Source: Rathayibacter sp. VKM Ac-2759 (GTDB lineage: Bacteria > Actinomycetota > Actinomycetes > Actinomycetales > Microbacteriaceae). From it: 64,000 nucleotides of DNA. Within the stretch, counting starts at the first letter, position 1; every line of letters starts with the position of its first letter. Of the stretch, positions 1 to 10,547 are shown one piece after another. The position numbers and the translations under genes were made by a program. Under the pieces are notes generated by a model, which saw only the letters and a list, made by a program, of their open reading frames with translations, searched no databases and was not told the DNA's origin. The DNA lies in NCBI RefSeq assembly GCF_009834225.1, contig NZ_CP047176.1:2418001-2482000 (forward strand), written 5' to 3'.

Positions 1-1193
<1,193 letters not shown>

Positions 1194-2090
1194 CTACTTG
1201 GAGGACGACAGAGCGTCGGCGCCGCCGACGATCTCGGCGATCTGCTGGGTGATCTCGGTCTGACGCGCGTTGTTGGCGAGCCGCGTGTACGTCTTGATGA
1301 GCGTGTCGGCGTTGTCGCTCGCCGACTTCATCGCCTTCTGGCGCGCCGCGTGCTCGGACGCCGCCGACTGCAGCATCGCGTTGAAGATGCGGCTCTCGAC
1401 GTAGACCGGGAGCAGCCGGTCGAGCACGGTCTCGGGGTCGGGCTCGAACTCGTACAGCGGGTAGAGGTCGGTGTTCTGATCCTCCGCGCCCTCGACGACC
1501 TCGAGCGGCAGGAGCCGCACGACGGTCGGCTGCTGGGTGACCATGCTGACGAAGCGGTTGTACACGAGGTGGATCTCGTCCACTCCGCCCTCCTCGTCGT
1601 CGAGGTTGTAGGCGTCGACGACCGCGTCCGCGATCTCCTTCGCCGTCTCGAAGACGGGCTGGTCGGTCCCCCCGGTCCAGATGCGCACGCTGGGGCGCTT
1701 CCGGAACGAGAAGTACGCGTTCGCCTTGCGGCCGACGAGGTAGAAGACGACCTCCTTGCCCTCGCTGCGCAGAAGCGTCGCGAGCTCCTCGGCCTCCTTG
1801 AGCACGCTCGAGGAGAAGGCTCCCGCGAGCCCGCGGTCCGAGGTGAAGATCACGATCGCAGCCGTGTCTAGCTTCTCGCGCTCGGTCGTGAGCGGGTGCT
1901 CGACGTTCGAGTAGGTCGCGACGGCCGACACGGCCCGCGTGATGGCGTTCGAGTACGGTGCCGCGGCGGCGACACGGTTCTGCGCCTTCTGGATGCGCGA
2001 GGCCGAGATCAGCTCCATGGCCCGAGTGATCTTCTTGGTCGTCTGGGCCGAACGGATCTTCGACCGGTAGACCCGAAGTTGCGCTCCCAT
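1194..2090 (-). CDS. atpG: F1Fo ATP synthase subunit gamma
   Basis: Central rotor shaft of F1, 298 residues. The N terminus begins [20 protein letters not shown] and continues with [17 protein letters not shown], the helix that enters the alpha/beta ring. The C-terminal helix contains [10 protein letters not shown] and [14 protein letters not shown], the matching conserved half of the coiled coil. The length is normal for actinobacteria. It lies 44 bp downstream of atpA in the same orientation. Confidence 0.98.
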   Translation of the reverse strand: MGAQLRVYRSKIRSAQTTKKITRAMELISASRIQKAQNRVAAAAPYSNAITRAVSAVATYSNVEHPLTTEREKLDTAAIVIFTSDRGLAGAFSSSVLKEAEELATLLRSEGKEVVFYLVGRKANAYFSFRKRPSVRIWTGGTDQPVFETAKEIADAVVDAYNLDDEEGGVDEIHLVYNRFVSMVTQQPTVVRLLPLEVVEGAEDQNTDLYPLYEFEPDPETVLDRLLPVYVESRIFNAMLQSAASEHAARQKAMKSASDNADTLIKTYTRLANNARQTEITQQIAEIVGGADALSSSK

Positions 2091-2134
2091 GTGTCTCCTG
2101 TAGTCCTTAGTGGCGAATCGTGGGGGTGCCGCTG

Positions 2135-3772
2135 TTAGCGGCGGCCCTTCACGATCTTCTCCTGGCCGACCTCGTCGGCCGAGATCGCCTGGTGCTCCTC
2201 GCGTCCGACCGACGCGAGCGGCTTGCCCTCGCCCGTCTGGAACTCGAGCTTGAAGCCGTCGACAGCCCGGTGGAGCTCGGCGACCGTGTCGTCCGAGAGG
2301 ACGTTGGTGTCGCGCAGGGTGCTCAGGACCTGGGTGTTGCGGCCGAGGTAGTCGAGCAGCTCGCGCTCGAAGCGCAGCACGTCGGGCACGGGGACCTCGT
2401 CGAGCTTGCCGTTGGTTCCGGCCCAGATCGAGACGACCTGCTCCTCGACGGGGTACGGCGAGTACTGCGGCTGCTTGAGCAGCTCGGTGAGGCGGGCGCC
2501 GCGGGCGAGCTGACGGCGCGAGGCGGCGTCGAGGTCGGAGGCGAACATCGCGAACGCCTCGAGCGAGCGGTACTGCGCCAGCTCGAGCTTCAGCGTTCCC
2601 GAGACCTTCTTGATCGACTTGACCTGCGCGTCACCGCCGACTCGCGAGACCGAGATGCCCACGTCGACCGCCGGACGCTGGTTGGCGTTGAAGAGGTCGG
2701 ACTGGAGGAAGATCTGGCCGTCGGTGATCGAGATCACGTTGGTCGGGATGTACGCCGAGACGTCGTTCGCCTTGGTCTCGATGATCGGGAGGCCCGTCAT
2801 CGATCCGGCGCCGAGCTCGTCGGACAGCTTCGCGCAGCGCTCCAGCAGACGGGAGTGCAGGTAGAAGACGTCGCCCGGGTAGGCCTCGCGTCCCGGCGGG
2901 CGGCGCAGGAGGAGCGACACGGCGCGGTACGCCTCGGCCTGCTTGGACAGGTCGTCGAAGATGATCAGGACGTGCTTGCCGCCGTACATCCAGTGCTGGC
3001 CGATGGCCGAGCCGGTGTAGGGGGCGAGGTACTTGAAGCCGGCGGGGTCGGAGGCCGGGGACGCGACGATGGTCGTGTACTCCATGGCTCCGGCGTCCTC
3101 GAGCGCGCCCTTCACCGAGGCGATGGTCGAGCCCTTCTGGCCGATGGCGACGTAGATGCAGCGGACCTGCTTGTTCGTGTCGCCGGACTCCCAGTTGGCC
3201 TTCTGGTTGATGATCGTGTCGATCGCGATGGCCGTCTTGCCGGTCTGGCGGTCGCCGATGATCAGCTGGCGCTGTCCGCGGCCGACGGGGATCATCGCGT
3301 CGATGGCCTTGATGCCGGTCTGCAGCGGCTCGTGGACCGACTTGCGCGACATGACGCCGGGCGCCTGGAGCTCGAGCGCACGACGACCCTCGGAGGCGAT
3401 GTCGCCCAGTCCGTCGATCGGATTGCCGAGAGGGTCGACCACGCGGCCGAGGTAGCCGTCGCCGACGGGGACCGAGAGGACCTCGCCCGTGCGGGTCACC
3501 TCCATGCCCTCCTCGATGCCGGAGAACTCGCCGAGCACGACGACGCCGATCTCGTTCTCGTCGAGGTTCTGGGCGAGGCCCAGGACGCCGTTCGAGAAGC
3601 GGATCAGCTCATTGGCCATGACGCCGGGGAGTCCCTCGACGTGGGCGATGCCGTCGGCGGCGTCGATGACGTAGCCGACCTCGGTGGTGGAGGCCTTGCC
3701 CGGCTCGTACGACGAGACGAAGTCCTTCAGCGCGTCGCGGATCTCATCCGGGCTGATGGTGATATCTGCCAT
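2135..3772 (-). CDS. atpA: F1Fo ATP synthase subunit alpha
   Basis: Non-catalytic nucleotide-binding subunit of F1, 545 residues. The Walker A motif GDRQTGKT is at residues 173-180. The stretch [17 protein letters not shown] carries the Walker B aspartates, and SRVGGDAQ contains the conserved arginine region near the catalytic interface. The start gives [19 protein letters not shown], typical of actinobacterial AtpA. It is followed by atpG and preceded by atpH with a gap of about 110 bp. Confidence 0.98.
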   Translation of the reverse strand: MADITISPDEIRDALKDFVSSYEPGKASTTEVGYVIDAADGIAHVEGLPGVMANELIRFSNGVLGLAQNLDENEIGVVVLGEFSGIEEGMEVTRTGEVLSVPVGDGYLGRVVDPLGNPIDGLGDIASEGRRALELQAPGVMSRKSVHEPLQTGIKAIDAMIPVGRGQRQLIIGDRQTGKTAIAIDTIINQKANWESGDTNKQVRCIYVAIGQKGSTIASVKGALEDAGAMEYTTIVASPASDPAGFKYLAPYTGSAIGQHWMYGGKHVLIIFDDLSKQAEAYRAVSLLLRRPPGREAYPGDVFYLHSRLLERCAKLSDELGAGSMTGLPIIETKANDVSAYIPTNVISITDGQIFLQSDLFNANQRPAVDVGISVSRVGGDAQVKSIKKVSGTLKLELAQYRSLEAFAMFASDLDAASRRQLARGARLTELLKQPQYSPYPVEEQVVSIWAGTNGKLDEVPVPDVLRFERELLDYLGRNTQVLSTLRDTNVLSDDTVAELHRAVDGFKLEFQTGEGKPLASVGREEHQAISADEVGQEKIVKGRR

Positions 3773-3884
3773 GGGAATTCCTATTCGTTGGGTCCGTGCG
3801 AGCCGAAGAGGTCGTCGGGGCCTGACCTGGATGGTGCGGGGGTCGGGGGCGGCGCGAGCCGCTCCCTGAGGATACGTGCGCCCG

Positions 3885-4679
3885 TCAGGACGCGAGCTGG
3901 AGCTTCAGGTCGGAGAGCCGCGCGGACACGGTCCCGTCGATGACCTCGTCGCCGACGTGCAGACGCATCCCGCCCAGGAGGGAGGGGTCGATCAGCACGT
4001 TGACGGAGACCGGGCGGCTGTACTGACGCGACAGCGCCGAGCGCAGCCGGTCGAGCTGCCCGGGGGCGAGCGGTGCGGCGACCGAGACCGTGGCGATGGT
4101 GAAACCGCCCTGGTCGGCCACGACGCCCGCGGCGAAGCGGACGAGCTCGGGGATCCGGCGACCGCGCGGGTGCGCGATCAGCTGGCGGAGGATCGCGAGG
4201 GTCTCGGCCGAGGCCTTGCCCTCGAGGAGGCGCTGCACGAGCGCCACCTTCGAGTCGGCCGCGGCGAGCTTGCTGCCGAGCGCGAGCTCGAGCTGGGCAT
4301 CGGACGCGACGACCGCGCCGAAGGCCTGCAGCTCGGTCTCGAGCGAGACGCACTCGGGAGCGGAGGCGGCGATCGCACGGACCCCGACCTCCTCGATCCC
4401 GGCGACGAGATCGCTCGGGCTCGACCAGCGGTGACCGACGACCACGGTGAGCAGGCGCTTCGCCGGCTCGCCGAACGGACCGAACACGCGGGCGACGAGC
4501 GCACGCTTGAGGTCGGCTTCGGCGCTCGGGTCGGCCAGGGCGGAGCGCAGCTGCGCCTGCCCGTCGATGACCCGAGCCGCTTCGAAGAGCTGCTGGGCCG
4601 TGTCGAGGGACGCCTGACCGCCGAGGGCGGAGAGCTCCGCCTTCGCCGATGCGAGTGCCTGCCTTGACGCGCTGCCCAT
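3885..4679 (-). CDS. atpH: F1Fo ATP synthase subunit delta
   Basis: Peripheral-stalk subunit joining F1 to the b dimer, 264 residues. This is longer than the about 180 residues of proteobacterial delta but normal for actinobacteria. The C-terminal domain contains [20 protein letters not shown] and the signature [20 protein letters not shown]. Its ATG (4677-4679) overlaps the atpF stop by one base (TGATG), so the two genes are translationally coupled. Confidence 0.96.
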   Translation of the reverse strand: MGSASRQALASAKAELSALGGQASLDTAQQLFEAARVIDGQAQLRSALADPSAEADLKRALVARVFGPFGEPAKRLLTVVVGHRWSSPSDLVAGIEEVGVRAIAASAPECVSLETELQAFGAVVASDAQLELALGSKLAAADSKVALVQRLLEGKASAETLAILRQLIAHPRGRRIPELVRFAAGVVADQGGFTIATVSVAAPLAPGQLDRLRSALSRQYSRPVSVNVLIDPSLLGGMRLHVGDEVIDGTVSARLSDLKLQLAS

Positions 4680-5236
4680 CAGTTGTTCGCCTTCTCCGAG
4701 GCCTCGAGGTCGGCGAGGAAGCGGTCCACGATCGCGGACGCCTTCGCGTCGTCGTTGAGGCTCTCGCCGATCACGCCGGAGGCGAGGTCGATGGCGAGGG
4801 TTCCGACTTCGGAGCGCAGAGCGACGACCGCCGCCTGGCGGTCGGCCTCGATCTGGGCGTGCGCGTTGTGGAGGATGCGCTCGGCCTCGACCTGCGCCTG
4901 CTCCTTCTTCGCCGCCACGATCGCGTTGCCGTCGGCGTTCGCCTTCTCGCGGATCACTCCGGCCTCGGCGCGAGCCTCGGCCAGCTGAGCGGTGTACTTC
5001 TCGAGGGCGGCCTCAGCCTGACGCTGAGCCTCGTCCGCCTTCGCGATGTTCCCCTCGATGGCCGCGGAGCGGTCGTCGAGGAGCTTCTGGAGGCGCGGCA
5101 GCACCAGCTTCCAGAAGAAGAACAGGAGGATGAGGAAGATCACCCCCGACCAGAAGAAGTCGTAGAACTCCGGGATCAGGATGATCTCGGGAACGTCACC
5201 TTCTCCCGCAGCGATGTTCACAGCGGTGCTGATCAC
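4679..5236 (-). CDS. atpF: F1Fo ATP synthase subunit b
   Basis: Stator subunit b, 185 residues. A hydrophobic segment at about residues 28-47 (FFWSGVIFLILLFFFWKLV) is the single membrane anchor. A long charged coiled coil rich in Ala, Glu and Lys follows, for example AKADEAQRQAEAALEKY. It sits 2 bp after atpE and overlaps atpH by one base. Both the position in the operon and the fold are typical. Confidence 0.96.
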   Translation of the reverse strand: MISTAVNIAAGEGDVPEIILIPEFYDFFWSGVIFLILLFFFWKLVLPRLQKLLDDRSAAIEGNIAKADEAQRQAEAALEKYTAQLAEARAEAGVIREKANADGNAIVAAKKEQAQVEAERILHNAHAQIEADRQAAVVALRSEVGTLAIDLASGVIGESLNDDAKASAIVDRFLADLEASEKANN

Positions 5237-5238
5237 GA

Positions 5239-5487
<249 letters not shown>

Positions 5488-5534
5488 TCAGTGGGGGGAT
5501 CGTGAGAACGGGCGGGAGCCCGTGAGTTGAGGGG

Positions 5535-6383
5535 TCAGTGCTCCTCGGCGACGGCCAACTGGATGTAGACCGCGGTGAGGAGCGTGAAGATGTAGGCCTG
5601 CAGGACGGCGACCAGGAGCTCGAAGAGCGTGAACGCGCCTCCGAAGCCGAAGGTCAGGATGCCGAAGAGCTTGAAGCCCGGGTCGACCTGGGAGCTGAAG
5701 AGGAAGAACTGCGTGGCCGAGAAGCACAGCACCAGGAGGAGGTGGCCGACGATCATGTTCATCACGAGCCGCAGCGCGAGCGAGAGCGGACGGATGATGA
5801 ACGTCTGCAGCAGCTCGATCGGCGTGAGGATGAAGTAGATGAGGAACGGCGCACCGGGCGGGAACAGGGCGTTCTTGAAGAAGCCCATCCCGCGGTCCTT
5901 GATGCCGGCGTAGATGAACGTGACGTACGCGACCAGGCCGAGGAACAGCGGCATGCCGACCACGGAGGTTCCGGCGATGTTCAGGAACGGCACGATGCCG
6001 GTCAGGTTCATCGACAGGATCGCGAAGAAGATCGTGACCAGGATCGGCAGGAAGCGGCGCGCGTCCTTCTCGCCGAGGATGTCCTTGGCGATCGTGACGC
6101 GCACGAAGTCGAAGGCCATCTCGACGATGCTCTGGAAGCGACCGGGGACGATGCGCATCCGGCGGGTGCCGAAGTAGAAGAACAGCATCAGTGCGATGAC
6201 CGCGATGAAGCGGACCAGCATGACGCGGTTGATCTCGAATGGGGTTCCCTCGAAGAGGAAGCCGGGCGGGAAGAACTCGGAGATCGACGGGGTGTGGAAG
6301 TCACTCTCACCGGTCGAGGACGAGACCAACAGGGTCACAGCGTTAGCAAACAGCGCTAGCTCCTGGAATTCGGGGCGTGGCAC
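5535..6383 (-). CDS. atpB: F1Fo ATP synthase subunit a
   Basis: Stator membrane subunit that forms the proton half-channels, 282 residues. Several membrane helices are visible, and the functional helix LSLALRLVMNMIVGHLLL carries the essential arginine. The C terminus is a hydrophobic helix followed by AVAEEH. It is the first gene of the atpBEFHAGD run. The 211 bp before it hold a hairpin (6550-6576) and a possible promoter, which separate it from the atpI-like gene. Confidence 0.96.
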   Translation of the reverse strand: MPRPEFQELALFANAVTLLVSSSTGESDFHTPSISEFFPPGFLFEGTPFEINRVMLVRFIAVIALMLFFYFGTRRMRIVPGRFQSIVEMAFDFVRVTIAKDILGEKDARRFLPILVTIFFAILSMNLTGIVPFLNIAGTSVVGMPLFLGLVAYVTFIYAGIKDRGMGFFKNALFPPGAPFLIYFILTPIELLQTFIIRPLSLALRLVMNMIVGHLLLVLCFSATQFFLFSSQVDPGFKLFGILTFGFGGAFTLFELLVAVLQAYIFTLLTAVYIQLAVAEEH

Positions 6384-6549
6384 GTTGCAGCCGACCGAAT
6401 CGAATCATTCGGACGCAACGCTCTCGCGACGACGAAAGGTGGGGTCTTCCGCTCAAGCGGCGATCGTACTCGACGGCCGACATCAACGATGAGACGACCT
6501 GAGGACACGTTCGCCTGCGGATTCATCCCTACTGTAGCAACAGAACGGC

Positions 6550-6576
6550 CTGAGAGCCGAATCGCGAGGCTCTCAG
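6550..6576 (-). terminator. Hairpin between the atpI-like gene and atpB
   Basis: A perfect 9-bp inverted repeat, CTGAGAGCC / GGCTCTCAG, with a 9-base loop. It lies 18 bp after the stop codon of the AtpI-like gene. On the minus strand it is followed by GCCGTTCTGTT rather than a clean T run, so it may be a weak terminator, an attenuator or an mRNA processing signal. About 15 bp further on is GTTGCTACAGTAGGG, which holds a TANNNT box (TACAGT) that could be an atpB promoter. Confidence 0.55.
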
Positions 6577-6594
6577 AAAGCACTCGGCCAGCAC

Positions 6595-7038
6595 TCATCG
6601 AGCGATGTCGCTGACGTTCGCGAGACGCGAGCGCGAGACCACGAGCACGTCGATCACGAGCGATCCGAGGACCGCGACGATGATCGTGACGAACATCGCG
6701 GTGCTGTTCAGCCAGGGCTGATCGCGCAGCACGAGGGCGGCGATGATGAAGAGCACGAACTTCGCCAGCCAGGTCCCGAGCACGACGGCGAAGAACCCGC
6801 CGATGTCGAGGCGGTTCGCGACCAGGATGCTCGCCGCGGTGAGCGCGACCATCACGCCGCCGACGATCGCGCCGAGGAGCGCGCCGATCGCCCCCTCCGC
6901 TCCCGCGGCGAGTGCGCCGACAGCGGCGCCCACGACCGCGAGCGCCAGGACGAACACGCCTCCGATCACGAGGGTCCTGCGCAGGACGGGCACCGAGGCG
7001 GGCTGCTGTCGGGTGACGGCCGGGTTCTCTCCGGTCAT
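6595..7038 (-). CDS. atpI: AtpI-like membrane protein
   Basis: A 147-residue protein with four predicted membrane helices (for example LVIGGVFVLALAVVGAAVGA and FVTIIVAVLGSLVIDVLVV). The position directly upstream of atpB matches the AtpI/ATP synthase protein I slot of actinobacteria (Rv1303 in Mycobacterium tuberculosis). AtpI helps assemble the c ring; this role is inferred from position and topology because sequence conservation in the family is poor. Its start overlaps the stop of the preceding transferase gene by 4 bp (ATGA). Confidence 0.75.
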   Translation of the reverse strand: MTGENPAVTRQQPASVPVLRRTLVIGGVFVLALAVVGAAVGALAAGAEGAIGALLGAIVGGVMVALTAASILVANRLDIGGFFAVVLGTWLAKFVLFIIAALVLRDQPWLNSTAMFVTIIVAVLGSLVIDVLVVSRSRLANVSDIAR

Positions 7039-8276
7039 GATGCTTCTTTCCGCGCCGCGGACGGCGCTGTCGTGTCACGTCCGAGCGGACGCTCGGCGGA
7101 CGGACGACCGGACTCCGGTGCGGAGGCGCGGTCGAGGGGGTCGAGCACGGGTGAGGCCTCGGCGAGCTGGGCTGCCGCCTCGAGGCGCTTGCGGCGGCTG
7201 AGCGGTGCGAGCGTCACGACGGTGCACACCAGCAGGCCGATCGCCAGGAACACGAGCGGGACCCAGAGGACGTCGACGACGAACATCAGCAGGCAGCTGA
7301 AGGCGATGACGGCCGTCCACGCGTAGAAGATGAGCACGGCGTGCAGGTGCGAGTGGCCCATGTCGAGCAGACGGTGGTGGAGGTGCTTGCGGTCGGCGCT
7401 GAACGGCGACTTGCCGGCGCGCAGCCTCCTGACCACCGCGAGACCGAAGTCCATCAGCGGGACGACCAGGATCGCGAACGGCAGGATGATCGGGATGAAC
7501 GCGGGGAGCAGCTCCTTCGCCGCCAGCTGGGCGGGATCGATCTGCCCCGTCACGGCGATGGCCGAGGTCGCCATCAGCATGCCGACGAGCAGCGCTCCCC
7601 CGTCGCCCATGAACATCTTCGCGGGCCGCCAGTTGATCGGTAGGAAGCCGGCGCAGGCGCCGACCAGCACGACGGCGATCAGCGATGCGAGGTTGAAGTA
7701 GTCCGTCGGCGAGGTCTGCTGCACGAGCAGGTAGCTGTAGAGGAAGAAGACGCCGTTCGCGATGAGCGCGACGCCGGCGACCAGTCCGTCCAGTCCGTCG
7801 ATGAAGTTCAGGGCGTTGGTCACCAGAACGATCGCCAGCACCGTGATGATGAGCGACATCCACGGCGATCCGACCGTCAGCCCGCCGATCGGCAGCGAGA
7901 CGATCTGCACGCCCTTCCAGGCGATCAGGCCCGCCGCGATCAGCTGCCCCGCCAGCTTCGTCGTCCAGTCGAGGTCCCAGATGTCGTCGGCGACGCCGAT
8001 CAGCACGATCAGGAGGCTCGCACCGAGGATCGCGAGGATCGGCTCCGGATTCGAGAACACCAGCCGGAAGTACGGCAGCTGGGAGGCGATGGCGAACCCG
8101 ACCACGATCCCGAGGAACATCGCGATGCCGCCCAGACGCGGGGTCGGCCGCGTGTGCATGTCCCTGACCCGGATCTTCGGGTAGAGCCGGTACTTCAGGC
8201 TCAGCTTCCAGATCACGAAGGAGAGGGCGCCGGTCACGATCGCGACGGCGAGCGAGACGAGGGCGAAGGTGATCAT
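7035..8276 (-). CDS. wecA: WecA/TagO-type undecaprenyl-phosphate sugar-1-phosphate transferase
   Basis: A 413-residue polytopic membrane enzyme of the MraY/WecA family. It moves a sugar-1-phosphate (GlcNAc-1-P in characterised members) from a UDP-sugar to undecaprenyl or decaprenyl phosphate. Visible motifs are ADDIWDLD with the Mg-binding aspartates at about 97-98, NALNFIDGLDGL, and the cytosolic DRKHLHHRLLD loop. A hydrophilic tail of about 60 residues follows the last helix. The slot between sua5 and atpI is conserved in actinobacteria (rfe, Rv1302). It is a likely initiating enzyme for the nearby polysaccharide locus, which has no initiating transferase of its own. Confidence 0.92.
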   Translation of the reverse strand: MITFALVSLAVAIVTGALSFVIWKLSLKYRLYPKIRVRDMHTRPTPRLGGIAMFLGIVVGFAIASQLPYFRLVFSNPEPILAILGASLLIVLIGVADDIWDLDWTTKLAGQLIAAGLIAWKGVQIVSLPIGGLTVGSPWMSLIITVLAIVLVTNALNFIDGLDGLVAGVALIANGVFFLYSYLLVQQTSPTDYFNLASLIAVVLVGACAGFLPINWRPAKMFMGDGGALLVGMLMATSAIAVTGQIDPAQLAAKELLPAFIPIILPFAILVVPLMDFGLAVVRRLRAGKSPFSADRKHLHHRLLDMGHSHLHAVLIFYAWTAVIAFSCLLMFVVDVLWVPLVFLAIGLLVCTVVTLAPLSRRKRLEAAAQLAEASPVLDPLDRASAPESGRPSAERPLGRDTTAPSAARKEAS

Positions 8277-8279
8277 CGG

Positions 8280-9146
8280 CTACTCACCCGGAGCGGAGTC
8301 GGTGCGCGCGGTCGCGCTCGCCGCCGGCTCGTCGTGCAGGCGCGCACCGGCCGCCCAGTCGGGGCGCGCGCTCGGCGCGGGCTGCTCGGCAGGCTCGTCC
8401 GGCTCCTCGGACCCGAGCGACGTGTCGGTCGAGGCGTCGTAGGACTCCGGTGCGGCGTCGGGGTCGGGGAGCAGGTCGCCGATGACCTCGCGGATCCGCT
8501 CGGCCGAGACGACTCCCTGGCGGAGGATCCGCAGCGTGCCGCCGTCGAAGCTGAGCGCCGTCGCGTCGACGATGGTGGAGGACTCGCTCGCTCCGCTCGG
8601 GCGGTCCGCGTAGCTCGTGCCCGCCGCACCGGCGTCGAGGTAGACGTCCACCGCGTCGCCGAGCTGGTCGAACGCCTCCTGCGCGGTCGTCGCAGAGGCC
8701 TGCCCGGTCTTGTTCGCCGAGGAGACGGCGAGCGGACCGGTCTCGGCGAGGAGCTCGATCGTGACGGGGTTGTCGGGCATGCGCAGGGCGACGGTGCCGC
8801 GGGTCTCCCCCAGATCCCAGACGAGCGACGGCTGAGCGTGCAGCACGATCGTGAGGCCGCCCGGCCAGAAGGCCTTGGCGAGCTCCCGGACCGGGTCGGG
8901 GACGTTCTCGGCGAGGGCGTCGAGCGCCGCGAGATCGCCGATGAGCACGGGAGGCGGCGACTGCCTGGTCCGGCCCTTCGCGTCGAGCAGGCGCTGCACG
9001 GCGGCCGCGTCGAACGCGTTCGCCGCCACGCCGTAGACGGTGTCGGTGGGGATCACGACGAGCTCGCCGCGCCCGATCGCCGTCCGAGCGAGACGGGTGC
9101 CGGTGAGGAGGTCGGTGTCGACGGAGCAGTCGTAGATGCGAGCCAT
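8280..9146 (-). CDS. L-threonylcarbamoyladenylate synthase (Sua5/YrdC/TsaC)
   Basis: Makes threonylcarbamoyl-AMP for the t6A37 modification of tRNAs that read ANN codons. The ATG at 9146 gives MARIYDCSVDTD, followed by VVIPTDTVYGVAANAF, KGRTRQSPP, WPGGLTIVL and PLAVSSANKTGQ, all typical of YrdC domains. The total is 288 residues. The last 60 or so are acidic and Pro/Ala-rich, look disordered and are not a Sua5 C-terminal domain. The upstream in-frame extension is ignored because it lacks family similarity. The gene normally follows prmC, but here the polysaccharide locus intervenes. Confidence 0.93.
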   Translation of the reverse strand: MARIYDCSVDTDLLTGTRLARTAIGRGELVVIPTDTVYGVAANAFDAAAVQRLLDAKGRTRQSPPPVLIGDLAALDALAENVPDPVRELAKAFWPGGLTIVLHAQPSLVWDLGETRGTVALRMPDNPVTIELLAETGPLAVSSANKTGQASATTAQEAFDQLGDAVDVYLDAGAAGTSYADRPSGASESSTIVDATALSFDGGTLRILRQGVVSAERIREVIGDLLPDPDAAPESYDASTDTSLGSEEPDEPAEQPAPSARPDWAAGARLHDEPAASATARTDSAPGE

Positions 9147-9372
9147 AACGGAGTCATGATACCGGGCCCACTCCCCGCGTGACCGGTGCCGCTTCCTGTC
9201 CCTCGGGGAGAGCGACCCGAGTGCCACGAAGCCGGCCTCTTCGCGCCCCGGAGCGTCCCCCCGCCTCGCAGGGGGACTATGGTCGCGGCATTGTGACCAT
9301 GACTCACGTTCCACCCACCGCCTGTCCGTGTCGACTCGACCGCTCCCGCCCCGTCGCGACCAGGGCTGTGTC

Positions 9373-10257
9373 GTGAAGGGGATCATTCTGGCGGGTGGTT
9401 CGGGGTCGCGGTTGTGGCCGATCACGAAGGGCATCTCGAAGCAGTTGATGCCGATCTACGACAAGCCGATGGTGTACTACCCGTTGTCGACGTTGATGAT
9501 GGCGGGGATCGATGAGGTCCTGGTGATCACGACTCCGGAGTACAACGAGCAGTTCCGGGCGCTGCTGGGCGACGGGTCCTCGTTGGGGATGTCGATCTCG
9601 TACGCGGTGCAGGAGTCGCCGGACGGGCTCGCGCAGGCGTTCCTGATCGGTGAGGAGTTCATCGGCGACGATTCGGTCGCTCTGGTGCTGGGGGACAACA
9701 TCTTCCACGGGACGGCGCTGGGCACGGCGCTGGCGGCGAACACGGACGTGGAGGGTGCGGTGATCTTCGCGTACCAGGTCGCGGATCCGCGCGCGTACGG
9801 GGTGGTGGAGTTCGATGCGGACTTCCGTGCGCTGTCGATCGAGGAGAAGCCGGTCGCTCCCAAGAGCAACTACGCGGTTCCGGGTCTGTACTTCTACGAC
9901 AACGACGTCGTGTCGATCGCGAAGACGATCGAGCCCTCGGCGCGGGGCGAGCTGGAGATCTCGACCGTGAACGAGCGGTACCTGGAGGCGGGCACCTTGA
10001 ACGTGCAGGTCCTGGACCGGGGCACGGCGTGGCTGGACACGGGCACGTTCGACTCGATGATCGAGGCGACGGAGTTCGTGCGGGTCATCGAGCAGCGTCA
10101 GGGGTTCAAGATCGGCTGCATCGAGGAGATCGCCTGGCGCAACGGCTGGATCGACGACCAGCAGCTCGCCGCCCTCGCCGCACCGCTGGTCAAGAGCGGC
10201 TACGGCGCCTACCTCGACCGGCAGCTCGAACTCGACTCACGGGCATCCAGCCGGTGA
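9373..10257 (+). CDS. rfbA: Glucose-1-phosphate thymidylyltransferase
   Basis: First step of dTDP-deoxysugar synthesis: glucose-1-P + dTTP gives dTDP-glucose. The GTG at 9373 gives [18 protein letters not shown], with the nucleotide-binding GGSGSRL at residues 8-14. Also visible are [29 protein letters not shown] and [10 protein letters not shown]. The length of 294 residues is normal. Most of the gene uses G- and T-ending codons (ggg, tcg, ttg, ggt), while about the last 130 bp switch to the C-ending codons of neighbouring genes. A decayed rmlB copy follows it instead of an intact one. Confidence 0.96.
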   Translation: MKGIILAGGSGSRLWPITKGISKQLMPIYDKPMVYYPLSTLMMAGIDEVLVITTPEYNEQFRALLGDGSSLGMSISYAVQESPDGLAQAFLIGEEFIGDDSVALVLGDNIFHGTALGTALAANTDVEGAVIFAYQVADPRAYGVVEFDADFRALSIEEKPVAPKSNYAVPGLYFYDNDVVSIAKTIEPSARGELEISTVNERYLEAGTLNVQVLDRGTAWLDTGTFDSMIEATEFVRVIEQRQGFKIGCIEEIAWRNGWIDDQQLAALAAPLVKSGYGAYLDRQLELDSRASSR

Positions 10258-10325
10258 AGCAGGATCGCGTCTCCACGCTCTCCCTTCACGCCGTTGCGGC
10301 GAATTCCGAATCAGCCGGAGCGCTC

Positions 10326-10547
10326 GTGCGGATCCTCGTCGCCGGCGGCGCACGATCCATCGGCAGCAGCTCCGTTCATCTCACGCTCCGCGAGCTGCCC
10401 GACGAGCAGATCACGGTTCTCGACAAGCTCACCTACGCCGGTCATCGCGACTCCCTGTCCTCCGTCGCCGACCGCATCCCCCTCATCGAGGACACCATCA
10501 CCGACGCACCCCTCGTCGCCGACTCCGACATGGTCATGCCATCGTGA
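10326..10547 (+). pseudogene. Truncated, degenerate copy of dTDP-glucose 4,6-dehydratase (rmlB)
   Basis: About 73 codons from a GTG align with the first 77 residues of the intact rmlB at 23199; by eye about four residues in five match (for example [11 protein letters not shown]). The NAD-binding GGAGFIG has become GGARSIG, which should abolish cofactor binding. Twelve bases encoding Asp-Arg-Leu-Val are missing at a CTCGTC...CTCGTC direct repeat. Similarity stops after ADSD, where a stop codon overlaps the GTG of the next gene. The upstream AGC(C/A)GGAG ribosome-binding region also matches that of the intact gene. No active site remains. Confidence 0.85.

Noticed and set aside
9147-9160. ACGGAGTC shared by both flanks of the polysaccharide locus as a possible att repeat
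   Set aside because: Only 8 bases match, which is expected by chance in sequences of this length and composition.
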